Positions 44,665 to 53,009 of a stretch of 64,000 nt of DNA are shown piece by piece. Numbering within the stretch: position 1 is the first letter of the stretch; every line of letters starts with the position of its first letter. The DNA comes from Alcanivorax sediminis (lineage in GTDB: Bacteria > Pseudomonadota > Gammaproteobacteria > Pseudomonadales > Alcanivoracaceae), in assembly GCF_009601165.1 (NCBI RefSeq), contig NZ_WIRE01000001.1, positions 2,418,001 through 2,482,000 on the forward strand, read 5' to 3'. The translations under genes were made by a program, and so were the position numbers. Below the pieces are notes generated by a model, which searched no databases, had not been told where the DNA came from, and saw only the letters and a program-made list of their open reading frames with translations.

Positions 44665-46188
44665 ATGTGCGGCATTGTGGGCATTGTCGGCCATAGCTAT
44701 GTAAATCAGGGCATCTATGATGCGCTGACCGTTCTGCAGCATCGCGGGCAGGACGCCGCGGGTATCGTTACCTGCGATGGAGACCGACTGTATCTGCGCA
44801 AGGATAACGGCATGGTGCGCGATGTATTTCGCACCCGCCATATGCGCCGCCTGGTGGGCAACATGGGTATCGGGCATGTTCGCTATCCTACTGCGGGTAG
44901 CTCAAGCTCCGCCGAAGCCCAACCCTTTTACGTGAACTCCCCTTACGGGATTACCCTTGCCCACAACGGTAACCTGACCAATGCGGAAGAGCTGGCGGAG
45001 CACATCTTCCGTGCCGATCTGCGGCATATCAACACCACCTCTGATTCGGAAGTGCTGCTCAACGTATTTGCCCACGAGCTGCAAAGCCGAGGAAAGTTGC
45101 AGCCTGAGGCCGATGACATCTTTGACGCTGTGGCCGCCGTTCACAAGCGGGTTGAAGGCGCCTATGCGGTTGTGGCCATGATTACCGGCTACGGTATTCT
45201 CGCGTTCCGGGATCCTCATGGCATTCGTCCTGTCTGCTTTGGTCGCAAGGACACGCCGCAGGGGCCTGAATACATGGTGGCCTCTGAGTCTGTGGCATTG
45301 TCTTCCCTTGGCTTCCACCTGGTGCGTGATTTGGCGCCTGGTGAGGCGATTTATATTACTGCCGAAGGCGAAATGTGCACCCGCCAGTGTGCTGAATCCC
45401 CGAGCCTGCACCCGTGTATTTTCGAGCAGGTTTACCTGGCTCGACCGGACTCCATCATTGATGGCATTTCCGTGTACAAGGCACGCCTGCGCATGGGGGA
45501 GAAGCTGGCCGAAAAAGTGGAGCGCGAGTGGCCGGACCATGACATCGACGTGGTGATTCCGATTCCCGATACCAGCCGGACGTCTGCCTTGCAGATGGCC
45601 AATCACCTCGGCGTGAAATTCCGCGAGGGCTTTATCAAGAACCGTTACATTGGCCGCACCTTCATTATGCCAGGCCAGCACCAGCGCAAGAAATCGGTTC
45701 GCCAGAAACTCAACCCCATTGAACTCGAATTCCAGGGCAAGAACGTGTTGCTGGTGGATGACTCTATCGTTAGAGGCACAACCTGTAACGAGATTATCCA
45801 GATGGCCAGGGAGGCTGGTGCTCGCAAGGTCTATTTCGCTTCTGCTGCGCCGGCAGTGAAATTCCCCAACGTTTATGGCATTGATATGCCTGCAGCCCGG
45901 GAATTGATTGCCCATGACCGCACTACCGATGAAATCTGCGAGTTGATCGGCGCAGATCGTCTTATCTACCAGGATCTGGCTGATCTGGTAGAGACCTGCC
46001 GCGAGGGTAACCCCGCAGTAGAGTCTTTCGACTGTTCCGTGTTCAATGGAGAGTACCTGGCCGGTAACATTACCCTGGACTACCTGAGTGAGCTGGAAGC
46101 CAGGCGCAGTGATGACGCCAAAGGCTCCTCAGAGAAGAAGCAGGCCCTGGCCGATAACGAAATTATTGACCTGCATAATACGAATTGA
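44665..46188 (+). CDS. purF: Amidophosphoribosyltransferase
   Basis: First step of purine synthesis, making phosphoribosylamine from PRPP and glutamine; 507 residues. Catalytic Cys2 opens [17 protein letters not shown] glutaminase loop; [13 protein letters not shown] is the PRPP site. ATG 44665 follows AGGGAAAAA; the longer frame upstream overlaps cvpA and must lose the N-terminal Cys, so it is wrong. No iron-sulphur propeptide is present. Confidence 0.97.
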   Translation: MCGIVGIVGHSYVNQGIYDALTVLQHRGQDAAGIVTCDGDRLYLRKDNGMVRDVFRTRHMRRLVGNMGIGHVRYPTAGSSSSAEAQPFYVNSPYGITLAHNGNLTNAEELAEHIFRADLRHINTTSDSEVLLNVFAHELQSRGKLQPEADDIFDAVAAVHKRVEGAYAVVAMITGYGILAFRDPHGIRPVCFGRKDTPQGPEYMVASESVALSSLGFHLVRDLAPGEAIYITAEGEMCTRQCAESPSLHPCIFEQVYLARPDSIIDGISVYKARLRMGEKLAEKVEREWPDHDIDVVIPIPDTSRTSALQMANHLGVKFREGFIKNRYIGRTFIMPGQHQRKKSVRQKLNPIELEFQGKNVLLVDDSIVRGTTCNEIIQMAREAGARKVYFASAAPAVKFPNVYGIDMPAARELIAHDRTTDEICELIGADRLIYQDLADLVETCREGNPAVESFDCSVFNGEYLAGNITLDYLSELEARRSDDAKGSSEKKQALADNEIIDLHNTN

Positions 46189-46251
46189 TGTAACACGCTT
46201 CATGCAGCGTGCAACACTTGAAAGTCCAACGCCTTGAGGTGAGACGACACA

Positions 46252-47463
46252 ATGAAGGATCTGGATCCGAGCGAGTTTGATGTAGAAACCCTGGCTATTC
46301 GTACCGCCCAGTTACGCACGGATGAAATGGCCCACTCGGATCCGATTTTCCTGACGTCAAGTTTCGTTTATGAAAGCGCGGCCCAGGCTGCGGCACGGTT
46401 TGGTGGTGAAGAGCCGGGCAATATCTATTCCCGCTTTACCAACCCGACCGTTCGGGCGTTCGAACAGCGGCTGGCTGCGCTCGAAGGGGGCGAATCCTGC
46501 GTGGCATTCGCCTCTGGCATGGCCGCGATCACAGGTACCTTCTTCTCGCTGTTGGCGCCGGGCGATCATGTGGTCAGCTCGCGCAGTGTTTTCGGTACCA
46601 CCAATGTGATTTTTGATCGGTACCTCAAGAAGTTCGGTATCGAAACCTCCCTGGTTGATCTCAAGGACTTGTCTGCCTGGGAAGCAGCGATTCGTCCTGA
46701 AACCCGGATCCTGTATCTGGAAACCCCGTCCAATCCGCTGTCAGAAATCGGTGATATCGCCGCGTTGGCCAGGCTGGCCCATGACAATGACGCACTGCTG
46801 GTAGTGGATAACTGTTTTTGCACCCCGGCATTGCAAAAGCCACTGGAAATGGGCGCAGATATCATCATCCATAGTGCAACCAAATATCTGGACGGGCAGG
46901 GGCGTTGTCTGGGGGGGGCTGTTGTCGGTCCGAAACCGCAGTTGGATGAGGTGTTAGGTTTTGTCCGATCTGCAGGGGCCTGTATGAGCCCTTTCAACGC
47001 CTGGGTCTTCCTGAAGGGGCTGGAAACACTTAGCCTGCGAATGGAGGCACAGAGCGCCCGCACGATGGAACTGGCGCAGTGGCTTGAATCCCAACCGGGC
47101 ATTGTCCGGGTGCACTATGCGGGGTTGCCTTCTCATCCACAGCATGACCTGGCTGGGCGACAACAGTCTGCCTATGGCGCGGTCATGTCCATTGAGGTTG
47201 AGGACGCCGCGGGCAACCGGGATCGTCAGGCTGCCTGGCGCTTCATCGACGCCACGCGTCTCATTTCCATTACAGCCAACCTGGGCGATGTGAAAACCAC
47301 TGTCACTCATCCGGCTTCCACCACCCATGGGCGTGTTGTTGAGGAAGAGAAACGTCGTGCCGGTATCTCGGAAAACCTGATTCGTCTAGCTATTGGCCTG
47401 GAATCCGTTAAAGACCTGAAAGCGGATCTGGAGCGCGGTCTCAAAGCGCTGGCCAGCGCCTGA
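46252..47463 (+). CDS. metZ: O-succinylhomoserine sulfhydrylase
   Basis: PLP enzyme making homocysteine directly from O-succinylhomoserine and sulfide; 403 residues, Cys/Met-metabolism family. The Schiff-base lysine is Lys211 in HSATKYLDGQGR; YSRFTNPT and SNPLSE are also conserved. Position right after purF is as in Pseudomonas metZ. A small hairpin (cacgct/agcgtg, 46194-46211) lies in the 63-base gap before it. Confidence 0.93.
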   Translation: MKDLDPSEFDVETLAIRTAQLRTDEMAHSDPIFLTSSFVYESAAQAAARFGGEEPGNIYSRFTNPTVRAFEQRLAALEGGESCVAFASGMAAITGTFFSLLAPGDHVVSSRSVFGTTNVIFDRYLKKFGIETSLVDLKDLSAWEAAIRPETRILYLETPSNPLSEIGDIAALARLAHDNDALLVVDNCFCTPALQKPLEMGADIIIHSATKYLDGQGRCLGGAVVGPKPQLDEVLGFVRSAGACMSPFNAWVFLKGLETLSLRMEAQSARTMELAQWLESQPGIVRVHYAGLPSHPQHDLAGRQQSAYGAVMSIEVEDAAGNRDRQAAWRFIDATRLISITANLGDVKTTVTHPASTTHGRVVEEEKRRAGISENLIRLAIGLESVKDLKADLERGLKALASA

Positions 47464-47525
47464 CCCAGCCTTCACCGGCTGGCAGATCCGCTCTGCACAC
47501 AACAAGAACCTGATAAAGGCATCGC

Positions 47526-48437
47526 ATGCAGGCACTGACAAAAGCCCTAGATGAAGTGGCCAAGGTAGTTCTCGGCAAGGAAGACCAGCTGAAGCTGGCG
47601 TTGACTTGTCTGATGGCCAATGGTCATTTGCTGATTGAAGACCTTCCTGGCATGGGCAAGACCACGCTGGCGCATGCACTGGCCCGGGTCTTTCAGCTCG
47701 AATATCGCCGGGTACAGTTCACCAGTGACATGCTGCCTGCAGATATTCTTGGTGTATCCGTGTTTGATCCCAACACCCAGACTTTTACGCTCAGGGAAGG
47801 TCCGGTTTTTACCCAGTTGCTGCTGGCCGATGAGATCAACCGTGCTACGCCGAAAACCCAGGGCGCTCTGTTGGAAGCTATGGAGGAGCGACAGGTCACA
47901 CTGGATGGTGCGACGCGGCCTTTGCCGAAGCCCTTCTTCGTGGTGGCGACCCAGAACCCGTCAGATCAGGCAGGCACCTTTGTGCTGCCAGAATCCCAGC
48001 TCGACCGTTTCCTGATGCGTATTTCCCTGGGGTATCCCTCTCCGGAAGTGGAACTGGCCCTGTTGGCCGGTGGTGATTTGCGCGAGAAGGCACGAAACCT
48101 GAAGCCGGTGATCAGCAGCGAGGGTTTGGTCAAGCTGAGTGTCATGGTGGAAAAGGTGAGAGCCAGCCATGAACTGCTTGATTACGTGCAGCGCCTGCTC
48201 GACGCTACCCGCACGGATGATCGATTTGTGGCTGGGTTGTCGCCACGAGCGGGGTTAGGGCTGTTGAAAGCCGCCCGGGCCTGGGCGCTGATCAGTGGCC
48301 GTGACTACGTGGTGCCTGAAGATATTCAGGCGGTCTGGGCGGCAGTAGCAGAACATCGACTCAGTGCCCGCCAGGGAGGCAGCGTTTCCGCCATGACCCA
48401 GTCGTTGTTGCAGTCTGTACCGGTGGTTCGGCGCTAA
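47526..48437 (+). CDS. MoxR-family AAA+ ATPase
   Basis: A 303-residue MoxR ATPase: Walker A in IEDLPGMGKTT, Walker B LLLADEINRATPKTQGALLEAMEE, sensor ATQNPSDQ. MoxR proteins act as chaperones on neighbouring DUF58/von Willebrand-type proteins. It leads the three-gene operon with a DUF58 protein 3 bases downstream and a transglutaminase. Confidence 0.93.
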   Translation: MQALTKALDEVAKVVLGKEDQLKLALTCLMANGHLLIEDLPGMGKTTLAHALARVFQLEYRRVQFTSDMLPADILGVSVFDPNTQTFTLREGPVFTQLLLADEINRATPKTQGALLEAMEERQVTLDGATRPLPKPFFVVATQNPSDQAGTFVLPESQLDRFLMRISLGYPSPEVELALLAGGDLREKARNLKPVISSEGLVKLSVMVEKVRASHELLDYVQRLLDATRTDDRFVAGLSPRAGLGLLKAARAWALISGRDYVVPEDIQAVWAAVAEHRLSARQGGSVSAMTQSLLQSVPVVRR

Positions 48438-48440
48438 CTG

Positions 48441-49400
48441 ATGCGCCTGCCGGCCCCCATCCAGAGGTACTATCAGGCCTGGTTGGCCCGACGACTGCCC
48501 CGTGCCCCACTGGTAGTACTGAACCAGAGGAGGATCTTCATCTTCCCGACCGGGTACGGTTTTTTCTATCTTGCTGTCGGCAGCCTGCTGTTCATCGGCG
48601 GTATCAACTACGAAAACAACCTTGTTCTTTCCCTCAGTTTTCTCCTGGCCAGCTTGTTTCTGGTGGCGATTCTTCATACTTACCGTAATCTTTCCGGGCT
48701 GGGTTTGCGTAATGGCGGGAGCGAATCCGGCTATGCCGGTGAGCGGGGCTCTCTTGGGGTCACCTTGTTCAGTGAACACCATGACCACCACTGTATCTGG
48801 CTGGAGTGGGAGGGGCAGCCAGCCCAGCAGATCAGTGTGCCAGCAGGAACAGAAAGTACCCTGTGGATGAACCTCGCCCTGCCAAAGCGAGGCAAGGTGC
48901 TGGCTCCCCGAATGAAGGTGGAGAGTGTTTTCCCGTTGGGGTTGCTGCGTACCTGGTCCTACGTGAGCCTGGATCATTGCTGCCTTGCCTGGCCTTCACC
49001 TCAGGTCAGCCAGGAGTGTCCCGCAGAGGGGGGGAGCGAAACAACACAGGCCGCACCCACAGGCAAGGCGGGGAATGATGAGTTCCGTGGACTGCGTGGC
49101 TACGTGGCCGGGGACTCCCTGCGCCGTATCGACTGGAAGGGATATGCCCGGGGGGCAGGCTTGAATACCAAGCTGTTCGAAGAGCCGGCTGGCGGTCGAT
49201 TATGGCTCACCTGGGATGCGCTTGAGGGGATCGGGACGGAGCAGCGCTTGTCCATTCTCTGTTATTGGGTGCTGGCACTGGATCAGCATCAAAACCCCTA
49301 CGGCTTGAAGCTGCCGGGAATGACATTGGTGCCGGACACGGGGGATACCCACCGGCTCCGTGCGCTGGATGCGCTGGCTGCTTACCCGGAGTTTGGTTGA
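48441..49400 (+). CDS. DUF58 domain membrane protein
   Basis: A 319-residue protein with two N-terminal membrane helices (about 33-53 and 58-76) and the DUF58 motif FRGLRGYVAGDSLRRIDWKGYARG near residues 213-236 (only partly quoted as motif). Partner of the upstream MoxR in many bacteria. The stop and the next ATG share one base (TGATG). Confidence 0.88.
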   Translation: MRLPAPIQRYYQAWLARRLPRAPLVVLNQRRIFIFPTGYGFFYLAVGSLLFIGGINYENNLVLSLSFLLASLFLVAILHTYRNLSGLGLRNGGSESGYAGERGSLGVTLFSEHHDHHCIWLEWEGQPAQQISVPAGTESTLWMNLALPKRGKVLAPRMKVESVFPLGLLRTWSYVSLDHCCLAWPSPQVSQECPAEGGSETTQAAPTGKAGNDEFRGLRGYVAGDSLRRIDWKGYARGAGLNTKLFEEPAGGRLWLTWDALEGIGTEQRLSILCYWVLALDQHQNPYGLKLPGMTLVPDTGDTHRLRALDALAAYPEFG

Positions 49401-51433
49401 TGCGTGTCTATCAGGTACCCACTCACACCCGACTCTGGCTGGTGATCACCATTATCGCCTGCTCACTCCCCCAGCTGATTCGCGGGCCTGCTTGGCAGGC
49501 GGGGCTGGTTATTCTGGTGATGGTGATCCGTGCTTTGGCCGACCGTCAAAGGATTCGCCTTCCGGGAAAAATGGTCAGGGGGGTATTGATGGCATCTGTG
49601 GTGGGCCTTACCTGGTTTTCGTTTGGGCGGATTTATGGTCCCGACGCGGGGGTGGCCTTGCTAGTGAGCCTTTTTTCCCTGAAGTATCTCGAAGTGGTGC
49701 GCCAGCGTGATGCCTATGTGGTGATCGTACTGGGTTACTTTGTCTGTGCAACGGCATTGCTGTTTGAGCGTGGGCCGGGAATGTTTGGCTATGTGCTGCT
49801 GTGTATGTTGCTGCTAACGGCCTGTCTGGTCGGTATCAACCACAGTGATACCGGAGTCAGGCCGCTGGCCCATTTGCGCCGTGCGGGAGCATTGACGCTG
49901 CAGGCGCTCCCGGTCATGTTGGTACTTTTTGTGCTGGTCCCCAGAGTGGCGCCTCTGTGGAACATGCGGATTGATTCCGGTCAGGCCAGAACCGGGATGT
50001 CTGACAGTATGGCGCCGGGTGAAATCAGCGAGTTATCCCAGTCGTCGGATCCGGCCTTCAGAATTGCCTTTGACGGCCCCATGCCGGTCCCCGGCGAACG
50101 CTACTGGCGAGGACTGACGCTCAGCCATTTCGATGGGCGCACCTGGCAACAGGCCATTCCTCGGGGAATGGAGAAGAAGGATTATCTCGCTGAGCGGGGA
50201 AGCCCTGCACCCGGTTGGTACAAGGCTCTGATGTCCGCGGAGCGTGGCTCCGGCTATCGGTATCAGGTCATTATGGAGCCAACACAGCGATCATGGCTTT
50301 TCGCCATGAAGGTGCCCGTTATAGAACAAGGTGATGCGGCTTTGGCCCGGGATATGCGATTGGTGGCTCAGAAGCCTGTGTCTGAAACCTTCGCGTATAC
50401 CGTCACCAGTTATCCTGTGCTGTCGGGTGCAATGCGTCTTGACAGTATTGAGCGTGAGCTGATGCTGTCTTTGCCTGATCAGGATGTGGGTCGGCGGGCA
50501 CGCGGCCTAGCACAGCAATGGCGACTGGACTCAAGCTCAGCTGAAGAGGTAGTTGACAGGGCGCTGCGGTATTTTCGCGAACACCCCTTTTATTACACGC
50601 TAAGCCCTCCCCCGTTACCTGTGGACCCTGTGGATGAGTTCCTGTTCATGACCCGGAGAGGATTCTGTGAGCATTATGCTTCCAGTTTTACCTTCATGAT
50701 GCGGGCTGCCGGGATTCCTGCCCGGGTAGTGGTTGGTTATCAGGGGGGGGAACCCAATGCGCTGGGCTCTCATCTGATGGTACGCCAGTATGATGCCCAT
50801 GCCTGGAGTGAGGTATGGCTAGAGGGTAGAGGCTGGGTTAGGGTGGATCCCACGGCTGCAGTAGCCCCTGACAGGGTCGAAAATGGTTTACGGGCGGCCC
50901 TCAGTGACAGCGCTGATGATGAACCTTTGTTGTCCGGGCTGCAGAGTTTTGCCAACTCGGGCTTGCTGGGTCGTCTACGACAGTGGGGCGACTATGTGGA
51001 CTTCCAGTGGCAGACCTGGGTGCTGGGCTATAACAGCCAGAGCCAGATGTCGCTGCTTCGTCAGTTACTCGGCTCCGTCAGTCCCTTACGTATTGCCCTT
51101 GCACTACTGGCGGGGATTACCCTGCTACTGGGGCTCTACACCTTGTTCCTGCTGAGTCGGGACCGTGGTTATCGGCAGAGTCCCATGGAACGGGAATTCT
51201 GGCGTCTCCACCAACGGGTTGCTAGCCTGAGCGGGGTGCCGCTGGATACCGGCATCACACCGGCTCAGCTGGCTGAACGCATTGCCGAGCGCTGGCCCCG
51301 CGCGGCTGAACCTGCCAGGCAATGGGCGCTTCAATACCAGCAGGCACTCTATAACCCTGCGGTTTTGGCAGATAATCCGCGGATTCGTCATTTACGTCGT
51401 CTGCGAAATCGCTTATACAAATTGTTGGACTAA
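49400..51433 (+). CDS. TgpA-like membrane transglutaminase (DUF3488/transglutaminase/DUF4129)
   Basis: A 677-residue protein: about six N-terminal membrane helices (residues 10-190), a periplasmic transglutaminase-like domain, one more helix (about 555-580) and a DUF4129-type cytoplasmic end. The triad is intact: Cys423 in GFCEHYASS, His467 in HAWSEVW and Asp483 in VDPT. It corresponds to P. aeruginosa TgpA, an essential periplasmic transglutaminase next to moxR and DUF58. ATG 49400 overlaps the upstream stop. Confidence 0.92.
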   Translation: MRVYQVPTHTRLWLVITIIACSLPQLIRGPAWQAGLVILVMVIRALADRQRIRLPGKMVRGVLMASVVGLTWFSFGRIYGPDAGVALLVSLFSLKYLEVVRQRDAYVVIVLGYFVCATALLFERGPGMFGYVLLCMLLLTACLVGINHSDTGVRPLAHLRRAGALTLQALPVMLVLFVLVPRVAPLWNMRIDSGQARTGMSDSMAPGEISELSQSSDPAFRIAFDGPMPVPGERYWRGLTLSHFDGRTWQQAIPRGMEKKDYLAERGSPAPGWYKALMSAERGSGYRYQVIMEPTQRSWLFAMKVPVIEQGDAALARDMRLVAQKPVSETFAYTVTSYPVLSGAMRLDSIERELMLSLPDQDVGRRARGLAQQWRLDSSSAEEVVDRALRYFREHPFYYTLSPPPLPVDPVDEFLFMTRRGFCEHYASSFTFMMRAAGIPARVVVGYQGGEPNALGSHLMVRQYDAHAWSEVWLEGRGWVRVDPTAAVAPDRVENGLRAALSDSADDEPLLSGLQSFANSGLLGRLRQWGDYVDFQWQTWVLGYNSQSQMSLLRQLLGSVSPLRIALALLAGITLLLGLYTLFLLSRDRGYRQSPMEREFWRLHQRVASLSGVPLDTGITPAQLAERIAERWPRAAEPARQWALQYQQALYNPAVLADNPRIRHLRRLRNRLYKLLD

Positions 51434-51492
51434 CGTGCCGCTGGCGCGTCGGTCGTATTCGTATTGCCCATCTGTTGTTATGGAGAACAACT

Positions 51493-52227
51493 ATGCGCGC
51501 CGCTAATTACAAGAAAGCGCTCGAGATTACCGCTCACTCACCCTGGGCTCAGCAATTTTGGGACGAGCTGGTACCGCTCAAGGATCAGGTTGTACATCAC
51601 CCGCTTTTCACAGAGATGGGGAGCGGAGCCCTGAGTCTGCCGCGCTTCCGCTCAGCCTTGCTGAATTTTTACCCCCTGGTTGAAAACTTTCCCAAGTACA
51701 TGGGATTGAATCTGGCCAAGACCCGTCCAGGCCGCCAGCCGGGCCACGAGGAAGCGAAGAACTGGCTGATTGGCAATATCAAGATTGAGCAGCGTCATGC
51801 CTACTGGTATCAGGATTGGGCTATGGGATTCGGGTTAACGCTTCACGATCTCGAATTTGTCGATCCTCCGGCAGCGATGGATGCCGTGAACCACTACCTG
51901 TGGAGTATCGGTCGTCAGGCCAGCCTTGAAGAGGGTATTGCGGCTACCAATCTTGCCATTGAGTGGGCGACAGGGGAGTGGAGCCAAAGCGTCGTGAAGG
52001 GCATGAAAGCCTATGAAGAACAGGGTGTTGCGACAATTAACCGGCACTCAATGGCTTGGTTGAGGGCTCACGCGTCCTATGATGATGACCACCCCCATGA
52101 AGCCATGGAACTGATCAAGTTGATTTGCGTCGATGATGATAGTCGTCAGCGCGCACATATGGCCGCCTTTAAAGGGCTGGAATATTATGTGCACGCCTTG
52201 GACTACTGCTACGAAAATGCTGATTGA
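51493..52227 (+). CDS. TenA/PqqC-like (heme-oxygenase-fold) protein
   Basis: A 244-residue all-helical protein. LLNFYPLVENFPKYM, IKIEQRHAYWYQDWA and AHMAAFKGLEYYVH hold Glu/His residues at places used for a di-iron site in heme-oxygenase-like di-iron oxidases. Relatives are labelled TenA transcriptional regulator, but thiamine genes are absent here, so thiaminase II is unlikely. ATG 51493 has GGAG upstream; a longer frame from 51475 has no ribosome site. Confidence 0.72.
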   Translation: MRAANYKKALEITAHSPWAQQFWDELVPLKDQVVHHPLFTEMGSGALSLPRFRSALLNFYPLVENFPKYMGLNLAKTRPGRQPGHEEAKNWLIGNIKIEQRHAYWYQDWAMGFGLTLHDLEFVDPPAAMDAVNHYLWSIGRQASLEEGIAATNLAIEWATGEWSQSVVKGMKAYEEQGVATINRHSMAWLRAHASYDDDHPHEAMELIKLICVDDDSRQRAHMAAFKGLEYYVHALDYCYENAD

Positions 52228-52271
52228 GAGGCTGACTTCAGGATCTCTGGAAGCGTAGTGCAAACGACATC

Positions 52272-52297
52272 GCTGCCGGACAGGGTTGTCCGGCAGC
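52272..52297. repeat. 11-bp inverted repeat between convergent genes
   Basis: gctgccggaca and tgtccggcagc around a gggt loop, between the TenA-like gene and the convergent unknown gene. No T tract on either strand, so it may still act as a weak or factor-dependent stop for both. Confidence 0.55.
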
Positions 52298-52304
52298 AAC
52301 CCAG

Positions 52305-52871
52305 CTACATATACACTTTCAGCTTGTCGCGAATGACCTTCTGAATGGCCTTGATCTCCATGGGAGACCGGTCGACCAGCTTGGAGGGCTGGATTCTATG
52401 AAGGTGAAGACAAGGGAAGTCTTTGCGAAATGCTCGCAAATCCCCCTTGGTAATGACGGGCAGGAAGGGTACCGACTCGGTCTCCTTTTTCATCAATGCC
52501 CACAATCCCACTTTAAGCGGGACCGGCTTAACCACTCGCTTGCCTGATTTGAGCAGTCTGAGCGTCAGAAACAGACCTTCCTTGCCAAACAGGTCGCCGG
52601 GTACGATGTACATGCCACTGGCATGAACGCTGTCTTCAACAATGCCGTTGAAGGTGTCGTGATAAGCGTAAGGGTTGGGCAAGATAATCAGTGAGCGGTC
52701 GTCACTTTCCGGCAGTGAAATCTCATAGTTGGTATAGAGTTGCTCTACCGGGGCGCTGTACACACACAACGTATCCTGAAACTGTTTGATGAAATTGACG
52801 GCACGCTGATGGTTGTCAAAGTCATTCAGTTTCCAGATGAGATGTTCAGGAATCCCCAAGTCGTTCAGCAT
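52305..52871 (-). CDS. Unknown protein, 188 residues
   Basis: A soluble alpha/beta protein without signal peptide or membrane helix. Its middle contains SLIILPNPYAYHDTFNGIV and an EGLFLTLRLLKSGKRVVKPVPLK segment (motifs quoted separately); a basic C-terminus ends KVIRDKLKVYM. I do not recognise a family. The 130 bases upstream are AT-rich (tatatattatt near 52895) and probably hold its promoter, shared with hrpB in the other direction. Confidence 0.65.
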   Translation of the reverse strand: MLNDLGIPEHLIWKLNDFDNHQRAVNFIKQFQDTLCVYSAPVEQLYTNYEISLPESDDRSLIILPNPYAYHDTFNGIVEDSVHASGMYIVPGDLFGKEGLFLTLRLLKSGKRVVKPVPLKVGLWALMKKETESVPFLPVITKGDLRAFRKDFPCLHLHRIQPSKLVDRSPMEIKAIQKVIRDKLKVYM

Positions 52872-53009
52872 AGCGGATGGATCACCTACTAGTTATATAT
52901 TATTAGTGATAGCGAGAATATAGCATAGCCAGCTATCTTCAACAGTCCCATTTGAAGCTCATTCGTCTTCATTGATCGCGGGCACATCAAAATTGAGATC
53001 TAACATATC

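Noticed and set aside
46194..46211. Hairpin between purF and metZ as a terminator or SAM riboswitch
   Set aside because: Only a 6-bp stem, no T tract, and the gap of 63 bases is too short for a SAM riboswitch.
52272..52297. Inverted repeat as an intrinsic terminator
   Set aside because: No T tract on either strand; kept only as a repeat.
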